The translations under genes were made by a program, and so were the position numbers. Of a stretch of 64,000 nt of DNA, positions 25,427 through 35,798 are shown piece after piece. The first letter of the stretch is position 1. The number at the start of each line of letters is the position of its first letter. A model generated the notes under the pieces. It did no database searches. It was not told the DNA's origin and was given only the letters and a program-made list of their open reading frames with translations. Source of the stretch: Malania oleifera (taxonomy: Eukaryota > Streptophyta > Magnoliopsida > Santalales > Ximeniaceae); assembly GCF_029873635.1 (NCBI RefSeq), contig NC_080428.1, positions 65,937,101-66,001,100 on the forward strand. Reading direction: 5' to 3'.

Positions 25427-26002
25427 ACATGACAATCATGAGCTGTGTGGCCATCTCCACATCTATAGCACAGCATATTCCCACCCTAGCATTCTCCCCA
25501 ATGCCTCCGATTACGTCTGGAACAAAGGAGGTAGAATAAATTCTCCTAATAGTCTCGATCAGCCCTATCTGACCTCTGACCCTCAGCGTCTCGATCTACC
25601 CTCTAGGAATCCATTAAGACATTGGTATATGAGCTGGAAGGTATGAATCTCTTCTTCTATTTCGCTTCTATCGCACTTTCTTGTATACTAGCCTCAACTG
25701 TCATGACCTTGTCTACTAGCTCAGAGAAACTCTAAGTCATCAACGCCACCACTTGAGCGCGTATCCCTTGCCCTAGTCCTCTCTCAAACATCCAGGCTTT
25801 TAGCGGCTCGTTCGGGATCATGTGTGGAGCGAAACGAGATAAGTCCACAAACTTGGCCGCATACTGCTACACAGTCATGGACCCCTGGGTCAAATGCAGG
25901 AACCCTTCTGCTTTAGCTACCCGGGTGGCAGTAGGGAAATACCGGTCAAAGAACACCTTCCTAAAACTACTTTAGGTGATGACCGCAGGTCCCAGTTGCT
26001 AC

Positions 26003-27541
26003 TATAATGCCCCAAATCCTTAATCCCGAGTCTGACGCGTTATACATGATAAAATCCTGATAAATTATAATCCATAACATACGCAACAGAAAACATAAAC
26101 ATATTTCCATAAACATAGTTCTATAATACCAACACTCCATAATACCAGAGCTTGCTATATCCTATCTAGAAATTCCTAAAATTATCCATCACCTACATGT
26201 CCATAAATACATACATCTCTAGAGCATTCTAGTATTTTCACAACCATTCATCCCTCAACATCCTTAAAAATCATAACGACATAAAACATAAAACATAAAT
26301 ATTTACATCCAAAATGTCAACATATACCCTATTTCCTTATATTCCTCAAAAAGGCTAAATACCCTTGAACTCCCTAAGCTCGACCTCGAGGATGTTCTGA
26401 AAAAGAAATAATCATATTCGGGTGAGACATATCTCAGTAAGGGAAGAAATACATATATTAAAACAGCGTGTAATTAACATGAGGTAAATAAATATCATTT
26501 TAATTACATTTTCAAATCATTAACATAACTCTGAAATCATTTTCTGAACCTAATCAAACACATGCAAAATCTTAGCCCACGAGATTACCCAAGGATAGGG
26601 GTGATTACCTGCCTATACAAGTAGCACCCCTCTGCTCTGATACTTAGGTACCCCAAGGTCACTACTGAAGCATAGCAGAGCACTCACCTTACTCAGCAAG
26701 CTCTCAAGTGTTAGATTGATCTCGTAGTCACACCGTTTAACAATAGCTTACTGGCAAAGGCCTTAAGGATAGGGAATCTACCCGTCCATATAAGTAGGTT
26801 CCCTCTGCCCTAGTGTGTTATGCAACTACTGCCACATATGAAGCTACTAGTGCACTCGCCTTTCTCAACAAGCCCTCAGGCAAAGAGTCTGTCTCGCCCA
26901 ACCGTAACATGTTTTATATACATAGATACTTTTAATATCATAATACATTATTTCTTTCTATCATTATTCAATCATACACATCTGTTCATGTTCATAGCTT
27001 AAGCATTGCATTTCATTTCACTTTAAGTGACCATTTACATTGTTCACATTTGTCATTTCATTTTATGGTCATTCCATTGTCATTTCATTGCATAACATTT
27101 TTATTTCATTCCTTCATATTATAATTGGTCTTTAGCCATCATTTGTTAGTTCACATAGAAATGCGCTAGAATCTACTAACATGACTATCTTTCAGCTGTC
27201 TTACATTTACATGGTTGCATTTAACATACACAAGCAACATTGTCCATATCATATTTTATTCGTAATACTTTACTTGCTTAACCTGCATCTCATATATTTA
27301 ACATATATTTGCATAGAATCTCATGCCACACAATTTAACAGTAAAATTCATATACATTCCTTACAAAATAAGTCCCCCATAATTAACATTTATATATTGA
27401 AAATACGTTTCAATTCTTACTCAATTCTTCAAAAAATTCCTTTCACTTTCATTTGTTTATTTTCACATATACATAACTATATAAACAATCCTAAACTTAG
27501 AAAACATGAATTTCATGATTGTAATTTTAAACCCACATAAA

Positions 27542-27600
<59 letters not shown>

Positions 27601-28364
27601 CACGTAATTCATTTTAATTCATGAAAACCTGATCTAATATATAAATTTTCCCCTTACTTGACTTTAAACTAAGCTGGCAGGATCCTCGAACCGATACCCG
27701 CAACGTTCACTTGGACCCTAGATCCAAAAATCCTACTTTAATTAAAATAAATTCTAATTAACTTAAATCTTAAGGAAAATACTTATTTACTACTTCCTAG
27801 GCTCCAAATAACAACATTCTTTAAGAAAATCTTAAAATAATTTACTTACCCTGATTTTGGGATGTTTCCCAAACCCCTCAAACCAATGATCAACTCCTAC
27901 ACCCTTGCAGAGAATGATCCTACGGACCTCGTGGTGGTTCCGGATCGTCAAACCGCATCAAAACCGGCCCAAAATAGAAGAGAGAAGGCTGGGAGACCGT
28001 TTTAGAGAGAGAAGGAGAAGAGAATTCTCTAATTTACACTAAAAAAATGGAGAACAACCTATTTATAGGTAGGGCTTCGTCGACAAGACACGTGGATTCG
28101 TCAACGAGGTGTTGTAGAGACTTCGTCGACGAGAAGATACCTTTGTTGACGAAATTCAGGGTTTCCAAAATTCTCTCTTGGGATTTCTTCGTTGACGAGG
28201 AGCAAACTTTGTCGACGAGCTTGGAAGGACACTCGTCGACGAATACAAGACATTTGTCAATGAGGCCTGCTTTTCCTTCTAATTTTTTTTCTTTTTCCTT
28301 CATTATCCATTAATCCATTTCATTTATTATATTTTCTAATTATTTAAATTCTTAGGTCATTACA
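26003..28364 (-). mobile_element. Solo LTR D
   Basis: Starts TATAATGCCCC (the first TG has decayed to TA) and ends GGTCATTACA. The TSD is GCTAC (25998-26002) against GCTGC (28365-28369), one mismatch. It shares the doubled GGCACTC..CTCAG block with gypsy2 (26590-26710 and 26770-26880). It also has a 56-bp TA microsatellite (27545-27600), donor-like blocks at 27650-27663 and 27842-27855, TATA CTATAAATA at about 28057-28066 (minus), a G-box at 28088-28093, and eight TCGTCGACGA-like motifs at 28075-28265. It is clearly related to F (53120-55636). Confidence 0.82.
27545..27600. repeat. (TA)n microsatellite in solo LTR D
   Basis: Nearly pure TA for about 56 bp, inside solo LTR D. Related LTR F lacks it at the matching place (about 54705-54720). 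Confidence 0.95.
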
Positions 28365-29130
28365 GCTGCTCCTCTACCAACTTCACCGTCCTGCACCATA
28401 GCTTGGCCTCCCCAACCAGTTTAAAGGTGGCATTTGTACCTTCTACTCCTCAGTACAGTGTAGAACAGTCAGAAGTTCTTCCATCTCCTGAATCCAGTCC
28501 TCATCTACGATCGGGTCTGCACCTCCTTCAAAAGCCAGCGGACTTGTCCGGATGAACTGCTAAAAAGTGCAGCCCCTATCAGCCAATGGCTAATCCTGCT
28601 CTCACTGAGCTTCCTTCTTAGCTTGATGTGCTATGCTACGCAGCACCGCTGAGGCATCAACACCATCCTCACTAGAGGTATCCATGCGTTTATCTCCTCC
28701 AATGTCAACGTCCTTCCCCCTAGAATCCATCCTAAAGATAGGATAGAAACAAACTTAGAATCTCCTCATTTATCATAATTGAAACAAGTTTGAAATGAAA
28801 AGCTACTACAACATAGAAGTTCTAATATATAATTCGTTCATACCATCTTACCACAAAACCGAATCACCGACATGACAAACATACCCAACCGACCTAATGT
28901 TCCGACTTATGTGCCCAAATTTTAGTCTCTCAACTCAGAAATGAAACCATTAATGGATTTACCGTAGTTTTCTAGAAATCGTCATTCTTGAAAAAATACA
29001 GAAGACCATCAAGGATCTCCGCCTCCAAGTTTCCAGACCACTATTCCACCTAACCTACCCACTCTTATCCTTATCCTGACTCGAACCTATACTCTGGTAT
29101 TAATCATCCTTAAAGTCTACAAAACCGTTA

Positions 29131-29143
29131 GCCTCTGATACCA
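29131..29143 (-). promoter_or_regulatory. Gypsy2 primer-binding site (tRNA-iMet)
   Basis: The minus strand reads TGGTATCAGAGGC, one mismatch from the initiator-Met tRNA complement, three bases from the LTR start at 29147. Confidence 0.88.
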
Positions 29144-29146
29144 ACT

Positions 29147-31280
29147 TGTAATGCCCTAAACCCGCCAGGTGGGGCCCAAAGGTTACGTGTTTCATTTACT
29201 TGTTTATGATACTATAAACTACAATCATGCAGTGGAAATTAATAAACATTCTTAATTTATATACCAAAGTCTATCTATAAATCCCAAATAAAATAGCAAC
29301 ATCCATCTGTTTATATTACAACCCAGTATTTTAAAACATAAACCATACAAAAACTGTTCTTACAGTCGCCTCAAAATTTACCCAAAATTACTACCCTACC
29401 CGGAGCTCTAAGCTCGATCACCTCATGGACCTAAAAATATAATCATTTGCTAGGGTGAGACACATCTCAGTAAGGAAGAATAAACTATATTAGTATGTGG
29501 TAGAGAGTTTAATAAACACAAAATATAATCATTTGTTATTCCACATCAGTAAAGGTAGCACATACAAATTACACTCACACATACATACTTATTTTTAGTG
29601 ATACTTTTTGAAAATATGGAAGCTTACTCGCCCATAAAAGTAACTTCCTTCTGCTCTAATACTAATATCAAGGCACTCACCTTACTCAGTAAGCCCTCGG
29701 GTTATGTATATAGGCAAAGTATCTGAGAATAGGAAAGATTACCCGCCCATACAAATAACTTCCCTCTGCTCTGGCACAAATATAAAACTACCGGGGCACT
29801 CGTCTTTCTCAACAAGCCCTCGCCAGAGAGTTTTACTTTACCATTTATATACATACAATTAAATTCACATACCATATATATTATTAAAACATATTCCACG
29901 TCAATTATCCACACAGGAATTTACTGTCCACATAGGACTTATATCCACACAAGAAATACCGTCCACATAGGACTCACATCCACACAAGATATAACGTGGA
30001 CCACACAGGCACCACTTCGACTTTCGTGACACGTGGCTCACACAGACACCACTATTCACCAGTATCCAATCCACATGACCTACCCATAGTATATCAGTAA
30101 AACAACCTCCTCAGACCTGCCAATGCTCTACCCCAATATATAATGACAATATATCAAACTCCTCAGGCCTGCCAACATTATATCGTGATTATATTTAGGC
30201 AAATATAACAAACTCCTCAAGACTGCCAACGTTATATTGTGATACACATGGATAACCACACAAATGACCCATTTACACACATCAAATTTAATCACCACAC
30301 AATACTCACAAATAGCCAGTATTCACAACCAATCTATAATCACAAATAAACTATATCCACAACCAACCCATATTCACAAACAATCAGTATTTATTACTAA
30401 CTAAGATTCACAACAGCCAGTAATCGCAACCAGTTAAATTATGAAAGTTATATTCATGCCACACAATTTTTCCCTATATATTATATATATCAAAAATCAT
30501 TATTTTCCCAAATGCCTAACTGTTCAAAAAATCATACCTAAATATATAAATTTGTATAATTGAATTTAACCAGTTCAAACTTAGTAAAACCTGCTATAAT
30601 AAATTTCCCTTGCCTACTCTTCGAATATTCTACCCAAATCGAATTGGAAACAAGACCCTATATTCCAAAATTCCTAACTTAATTAGTTTAACCCAAGGAT
30701 ATTTATCATTTAACATCTCTTGACTCCCAATACTTAATTTAATATTAAAATTACCCTACTTACCCTGATTTTGGAGTGGTGCCCCAATACCCCCAAACTA
30801 AAAATTCGCTATGCCTAAGATGCAAAGAATCTTCCTAGGAACCTCGTGGTGGTTCCTGATCGTCAATACGAGCTTTAACAGAGCCAGAATTGAAGAGAGA
30901 GGGTGAGGGAACTGTAGGGTAGAGAGAGAGAGGTATGGGGAGAGAAAATGTCGCTTGAAATGAAAGCAACACTATTTATAGGTAGGGCTTCGTCAACGAG
31001 ACACGTGGATTCATTGACAAGCCCAAGAAGACCATTCGTCGACGAAGCCGTGAGTTTGCCGACGAATCTTAGAGATATCTGAAACCTCTCTTGGTAAATC
31101 TTCATCGACGAGACATGTAAACTTGTCGACGAAACCCAGAAGGATGCTCGTCAACGAGGAGAACTAGTTCGTCGACGAGTCCCTGCTTGATGTCCTTTTC
31201 AAAATTTATTTTCCCTTTATTCTATTCTTCCTTTTTCCTTTATTCATTTTTATTTTATTTTCCGAATTCGAGTTACTATA
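29147..31280 (-). repeat. Gypsy2 5' LTR
   Basis: 2134 bp, same architecture as 20993-23082. A TATA-like element is at about 30971-30980 (minus), a G-box at 31002-31007 and TCGTCGACGA-type motifs at 30990-31185. The outer donor-like block is intact (about 30757-30772), while the inner one reads GGCAAGGGAA at 30604-30616 and has lost its GT. Confidence 0.88.
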
Positions 31281-31469
31281 GAAACTCTGGTATTTTATTA
31301 AGGAGTTGTTATTATTTCCACTGCGTGATTGACATTATGATATTAGATACAGGTAAATGGAACACGTGGCACTCGGGCCCCACTTGGTGGGTTCGAGCAT
31401 CACAAGGTGGTATTAGAGATATATTTCAAATAACATTCAGGACCCTAGTTTCAAGTTCGGGACGTTACA
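31281..31469 (+). mobile_element. LTR remnant B, right part
   Basis: Resumes after gypsy2 with GAAAC (a one-mismatch copy of the GAAAA at 20988-20992) and ends GGGACGTTACA at 31469, followed by the second AATTG (31470-31474). A TGGTATTAGAG word at 31408-31418 resembles a tRNA-iMet primer-binding site. It follows CATCACA, which looks like an inner LTR end. Confidence 0.8.
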
Positions 31470-31474
31470 AATTG

Positions 31475-32591
31475 TGTGTGTTGTAGCACTGTTAGTTAAA
31501 CAAACTTCTTCCAAAGACATCTTAGAGTCGATCAAAACTTTAAAACAATTCACATTACAACAAATATTTTTTTTTCTTAAAATATTACATCATTATTTTC
31601 ATCTGGATTTACAAGAAAATCAGCAATATCAAGATAAACATAGTTGGATGATCCAATATTAAGATCTATTGGAACAATATTATTAGCAAAATTTGTTTCA
31701 ACTTCTTTACTTTTTTTTTTTTTTTTTTCTTTTATAAATGTTTGGTATAGATCTACTAAGTGTCTGGGCATACGACAGGTACGCAACCAATGACCTTTTC
31801 CTCCGCATATGTAACATTCAGTTTCATGCTGCCTAGATCGCTAATTTTGATCATTTACCTGCTTCCGAGGGTCATCCCTCTTCTAGGGGATTACAAGCTC
31901 ACGTTGATTCCAGTGATTATTTCAACCACGACCACAGCCATGTCCAAAACCATGCCTACGACCTTGTCCTCGATCACGAGATGTATTTATATTCACTTCA
32001 AGGAATGGGGTCGAACCAGTTGGACGAGTTTGGTGATTTTTCATCAAAAGCTTGTTTTTTTGCTCAGCGTCAAGAAAACATAATATTGGTTCAGAAAATT
32101 TAGTAAATTTTTTTTCCCTATATTGCTAGTGTAAGAGCACATTAGTGAGATGGAAAGTAGTAAAAGTTTTTTCTAGCATGTCTTCATCAATAATATTTTC
32201 ACCACATAATTTTAGTTTCGATCTAATCTTATATAGGGCTGAGTTATATTTACCGACTATTTTAAAATCTTACAACCTCAGGTGCAACCATTCATATCGA
32301 GTTTTTGGTAAAATCACAGTTTTCTGGTGGTCAAATCTATCTTTTAAATTTTTTCCATAGGATAATTGGGTCTTTAACAGTGAGGTATTCAGTCTTTAGT
32401 CTTTCATCTAAATGATAATGGAGGAAGATCATAACTTTTGCGCGATCCTGTAGGGATGCGGTATTTCCATCTAAAATAGTGTTTTCCAAGTTCATTGCAT
32501 TTAGATGGATATCAACATAAAAAATCCATGATAAATATTTGTTACCTTTGATATCAAGGGAAACAAATTCAACTTTACATAGGTTCGACAT
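31475..32591 (-). pseudogene. Copia gag (degraded)
   Basis: Begins MSNLCKVEFVSLDIKGNKYL at 32591 and continues YVDIHLNAMNLENTILDGN and SLQDRAKVMIFLHYHLDE, typical of copia gag (UBN2-like). The CCHC knuckle CYICGGKGHWLRTC lies at about 31815-31773, followed by RMPRHLVDLYQ. Stops appear between 32330 and 31830. The C-terminal end is cut by LTR remnant B at 31469-31474. The N-terminus is close to the gag of the second copia element at 63363, so the two belong to related families. Confidence 0.87.
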
Positions 32592-32674
32592 TTGAATAAA
32601 TTAACAATAATAAGATAATTTAGAAATCAAAATGTAAAAACTAAAATAAAACTAAGATAATAATATAATATTAT

Positions 32675-33115
32675 TTCCACCCTTCTGGGGTACTTAAATA
32701 TGTTTTTTCAAGAACATTATTTTATTTTTCTTAATTTGTACTCTTCAGGAGTATGATTCCAGTTTACAATATTAAATTGGATAATAATTTACCACCTCTT
32801 TTAGAGATTAAATATACTATCTCATCTAGAAGATAAATGTTTCACCTCTTCAGGAGATCAAATTTAACATCTCTTTGAAAGGTTAAAAAATATACCCTCT
32901 TTAATAGGTAAATATTGACCATCTCTTTTGAAGATTAGATACACAACCTCTTTAAGAGATCTATTTCTTCGAAAGATTAAATATGTAAACGAGAAATTTA
33001 AATATATTGCCTCTTCAAGAGGACTATCTCTTCGAGAGATATATATACGGAATATTTAAATATATATAATCTCTTCAGGAGGATTATTTTACCATCTCTT
33101 CTAGAGAATGGTAGT
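32675..33115 (-). repeat. Array of small palindromes in the copia leader
   Basis: About 14 imperfect palindromes of the type CCTCTT(C)AAGAGG or ATCTCTTCGAGAGAT, roughly every 25-45 bases. Clear ones are at 32740-32752, 32845-32857, 32920-32935, 32946-32959, 33009-33023, 33026-33040, 33069-33084 and 33094-33109. They sit between the primer-binding site and the gag start, in the element's untranslated leader, and would form short hairpins in the RNA. Confidence 0.8.
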
Positions 33116-33116
33116 T

Positions 33117-33117
<1 letters not shown>

Positions 33118-33166
<49 letters not shown>
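33118..33166. repeat. (TA)n microsatellite
   Basis: About 48 bp of TA repeats within the copia leader. Confidence 0.95.
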
Positions 33167-33172
<6 letters not shown>

Positions 33173-33289
33173 GGCGGTACAGAAATAAAACCGTCCATTA
33201 AGGCGGTATAAATATACAAAAATATATCAGTCGGTTAGAGTCTCGTAAATTAAATAAGAATTAAAAAAATATGCGAGTTGGTTAGAATC

Positions 33290-33303
33290 TTGTGCTGATA
33301 ACG
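33290..33303 (-). promoter_or_regulatory. Copia primer-binding site candidate
   Basis: The minus strand next to the 5' LTR reads CGTTATCAGCACAA. The second copia element has TGTTATCAGCATGA at the same place (63096). TTATCAGCA is a recurrent copia form, partly matching the iMet complement TGGTATCAGAGC. The primer tRNA is not certain. Confidence 0.6.
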
Positions 33304-33663
33304 TGTTATGAAAGATGCAGAAAATAAATAAAGAACTATGCTTCACGGGCAGATGAGATCAAAACTTCACTATCACAGGAAGAATTATAATATGATATGA
33401 AACCGACCTTGTACAAGATATTTTAATCTTCTCTTTATCCCTTCTTCACTTTATCTCTCTTCTTCTCTTATCTTCATTATATATCTACTTACATGAAAGC
33501 ATCAGATGTGTAAGAAGGGAAGGGTACCCTTTTATAAGGCAATATGGATAGTTAAGCATTTATTGAGGGGAAAATCTAAGGGGATGAGGTGACATGAATT
33601 AGTGCAAATATATGGATCGGGTTCATAGTTGACATGGGGGACATCTACTTATATTTCATAACA
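33304..33663 (-). repeat. Copia 5' LTR
   Basis: 360 bp, TGTTATG to TTCATAACA. It is about 90 bp shorter than the rejoined left LTR because of a few deletions. A TATA box (CCTTATAAAAGG, minus) lies at 33528-33539. Confidence 0.88.
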
Positions 33664-33668
33664 AATAT

Positions 33669-35798
33669 GACGCTTCTAATCTAAAAGCTAACACATCCAA
33701 TAAACTAATTAACAAAGTTGAAATGGTAAACAAATGAAAGCCAAATAAATTTAAGCATTAGGTGGCAATGACATGACAGATGCTCTGTATTTACACATTT
33801 ACTAGTCATATAAAATGTACGGACCTCAAAAGTCTCTTCTCTGGGAACTCTTGATGCTGACCTGTACCCCATTTGTTTATATCATTAGTCACAATATATT
33901 TATTTATTAGGGGTTTACATCAAGTGTGGATTACACAATAAAAAATATTCTTCTTGTTGAGTTATGGCTTATATTTAGAAATGTTATCCAATTAAAGTCT
34001 ATTACAAATGAGAGTACTCAAGGGTTCGCAAGGCTCCTAGGCCATATGAAAAACTTTTTTATCTACTTAGACCAAACTTAGTAAGAGTGTGAAGAGCAAA
34101 ACTCTTTGTGGTACAGTACAATATGTTTGAGATGAAATTTTTTTGAGATTTTCAAATAAGACTATATATACATGTTGCAGTCGAGAGTTGAAACCTTAAG
34201 ATAGTTTTCATTTGATGATAGTGGAAATTAGGTAGGAGTTTCGTGGACGTAAGCACATTGCAGAACCTTGTAAATTTTTTGTTGTTCTTCTCTTTTTTGA
34301 TTTTCTCGATTTTTTTGTATTTGATGTGTTTGTGCATATAACCTTAATGCATGATTTCATAAAATTTCCCAAACTTCAAACCTAACACTTTCAATATGAA
34401 AACTCTTAATTGACTTATTGCATGTTTTATTTGTATCTCAAAACTACATTTAGTTGATCGCCCAAATCAAGAAAATAAGATAATATTTTTTATTTTTTTT
34501 CATTGTATTTTCTTTATATTTTAAATACAACCCAAAAGAAAATTTATTCAAATTATACTTTTTGTCATTTCTTTCAATCAAAGAATCATATAAATAGTGG
34601 TGTTTGATAGAAATTATTCATTTATTTGTTATGTATCTTATATTCTTTCTCATTTTATCTAATTACAAATAAGAAAAAGCGATTCCTTAATATTTTCTTC
34701 TGTTTTTTGTTTGCATGTTTTTTGAATTCCGAAAGACCTATTTGTCAGTCTGAATTCTCTGGACATACCATATGAAACTAGAGAAAAACTAAATGAAATA
34801 TTAAAAATTCCCGTAAAAAAATCATAGCTAGATTGTTCAGCTTGGGATTGTAGGCAAACTTACCTAGATGAGATTATTCAAAACGCAAAAGTAAACGAAG
34901 ATCATTCAAATTAAGAAAAGAGATGAAGAGAAAAAATAATTGAAGGCACACCTACTGCAACAGGGAAAAGTATACAGCACGTTTGTCTATTCAAATTCAA
35001 GCCATCAAAAAGAATGAGGAACATTAAAGACTCTGAAAACTGCATAATCTAAGACCCTCGTGCTGCATAGAGCTGCCTGCTTCTAGCTTTGACTATTTTG
35101 GGTTGGAACATATTTATTGTTCGATAGGATCTAAGTTTGATATTTTCAGCCTAATTGTGGAGATTTATTTTTGTGGTAGTATATGGGAGTTTAGGATGTA
35201 AAACTCAAATCATTTTACAATGCTTTTAGAGTTTTGTACTAGATCGCAAAAAAGAATTTTTCCCACTCTCAAATTAAAAGATTACATGATGCATCTTTCA
35301 TCAATAAAATTTGAGCTAAGTTAATGGACTTGGTTGAGGTTAAAAATTTGAAAAATTGGTCTGAAAATCTCGAAAGACATTCTAGTTTTGATTGCTTTGA
35401 CACAATGCATTGTGCTTTCTTTCTTTCAAAATTCTCTCTGTGTGTGTAAAAATTAGAAAATGCGCATTGTCTTTCCATTTGTCTGATTTTTCTTCTGTGA
35501 CTTTTCAAACTACTGGGAAAGAGCTAGCTGACAGGGCCCCAACACTATTAATTTTCTATGTCAAAATCATGCTGTTATTGTCAATATCATGCTTTTATTG
35601 TGTTTAACAGACAAATGTCTCTTTCTGTGGCCTTCATCACATCCTTCTCTGAATTTCTTCTTTTTGCTTGTCTACAAAAATAAGCAAAGGAAAGAAAAGC
35701 CACAACATAGATATACTGAATCGCACAGCTCTAAGGAACTGCCCTGACAGTAATATAGAAGGTCACAATCTGATCGCTAGAGCAAGTGCAATCTAAAC
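33669..35798. other. Intergenic region upstream of PHO1
   Basis: AT-rich, no gene or repeat family recognised. It should hold the PHO1 promoter and 5' untranslated region, but no convincing TATA box or phosphate-starvation P1BS site (GNATATNC) was seen in the last 300 bases. Confidence 0.6.

Larger units (their letters stand above)
23083..28730 (-). pseudogene. Gypsy2 gag remnant (in three pieces)
   Basis: The start codon is at 28730-28728 (MDSRGKDVDIGGDKRMDTSSEDGVDASAVL shortened here to its sense: a gypsy gag N-terminus), followed by a stop near residue 43. Piece 1 is 28730-28365, piece 2 is 26002-25427 and piece 3 is 23390-23083, split by solo LTRs D and C. Piece 2 ends in a zinc knuckle reading LCYRCGDGHTAHDC near 25470-25428. 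Piece 3 has no recognisable domain and runs straight into the 3' LTR. Stops are frequent. Having gag without pol suggests the element was mobilised by relatives or was deleted after insertion. Confidence 0.75.
20993..31280 (-). mobile_element. Gypsy2: gag-only, non-autonomous gypsy element
   Basis: LTRs at 20993-23082 and 29147-31280 are clearly the same family, sharing TGTAATGCCC, GGTGGGGCCC and AGGTTACGTG-type starts. The right CA end has decayed to TA. The TSD is GAAAA against GAAAC. The PBS is next to the right LTR. After removing solo LTRs C and D, the internal region is only about 1.7 kb and encodes gag pieces. No protease, RT or integrase wording was found, so pol has been deleted or was never present. 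Confidence 0.85.
2152..33663 (-). mobile_element. Host Ty1/copia retrotransposon with nested insertions
   Basis: TG at 2152 and CA at 33662-33663 are flanked by the 5-bp TSD AATAT (2147-2151, 33664-33668). The LTRs are on the left in two pieces (2152-2218 and 12281-12664) and on the right (33304-33663). On the minus strand the internal order is leader, gag (32591 down), end of protease (19011), integrase (18748-17753), reverse transcriptase (about 14440-13460) and RNase H (13256), which is the copia order. Four first-level insertions interrupt it: gypsy1, the hAT-like element, LTR remnant A, and remnant B with its contents. Every domain has stops or frameshifts, so the element is dead. Its own sequence sums to roughly 7 kb, the rest being younger insertions. 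Confidence 0.9.

Noticed and set aside
23386-25431. A TSD for solo LTR C
   Set aside because: GAACG and ACATG do not match well enough to call. The element is supported by its ends and by the interrupted gag only.
27181-27540. 119-codon open frame inside solo LTR D
   Set aside because: AT-rich, no domain, not kept in related LTR F.
32675-33115. CRISPR-like repeat-spacer array
   Set aside because: Plant nuclear DNA, repeats are short variable palindromes without constant length, and they lie in a retrotransposon leader.
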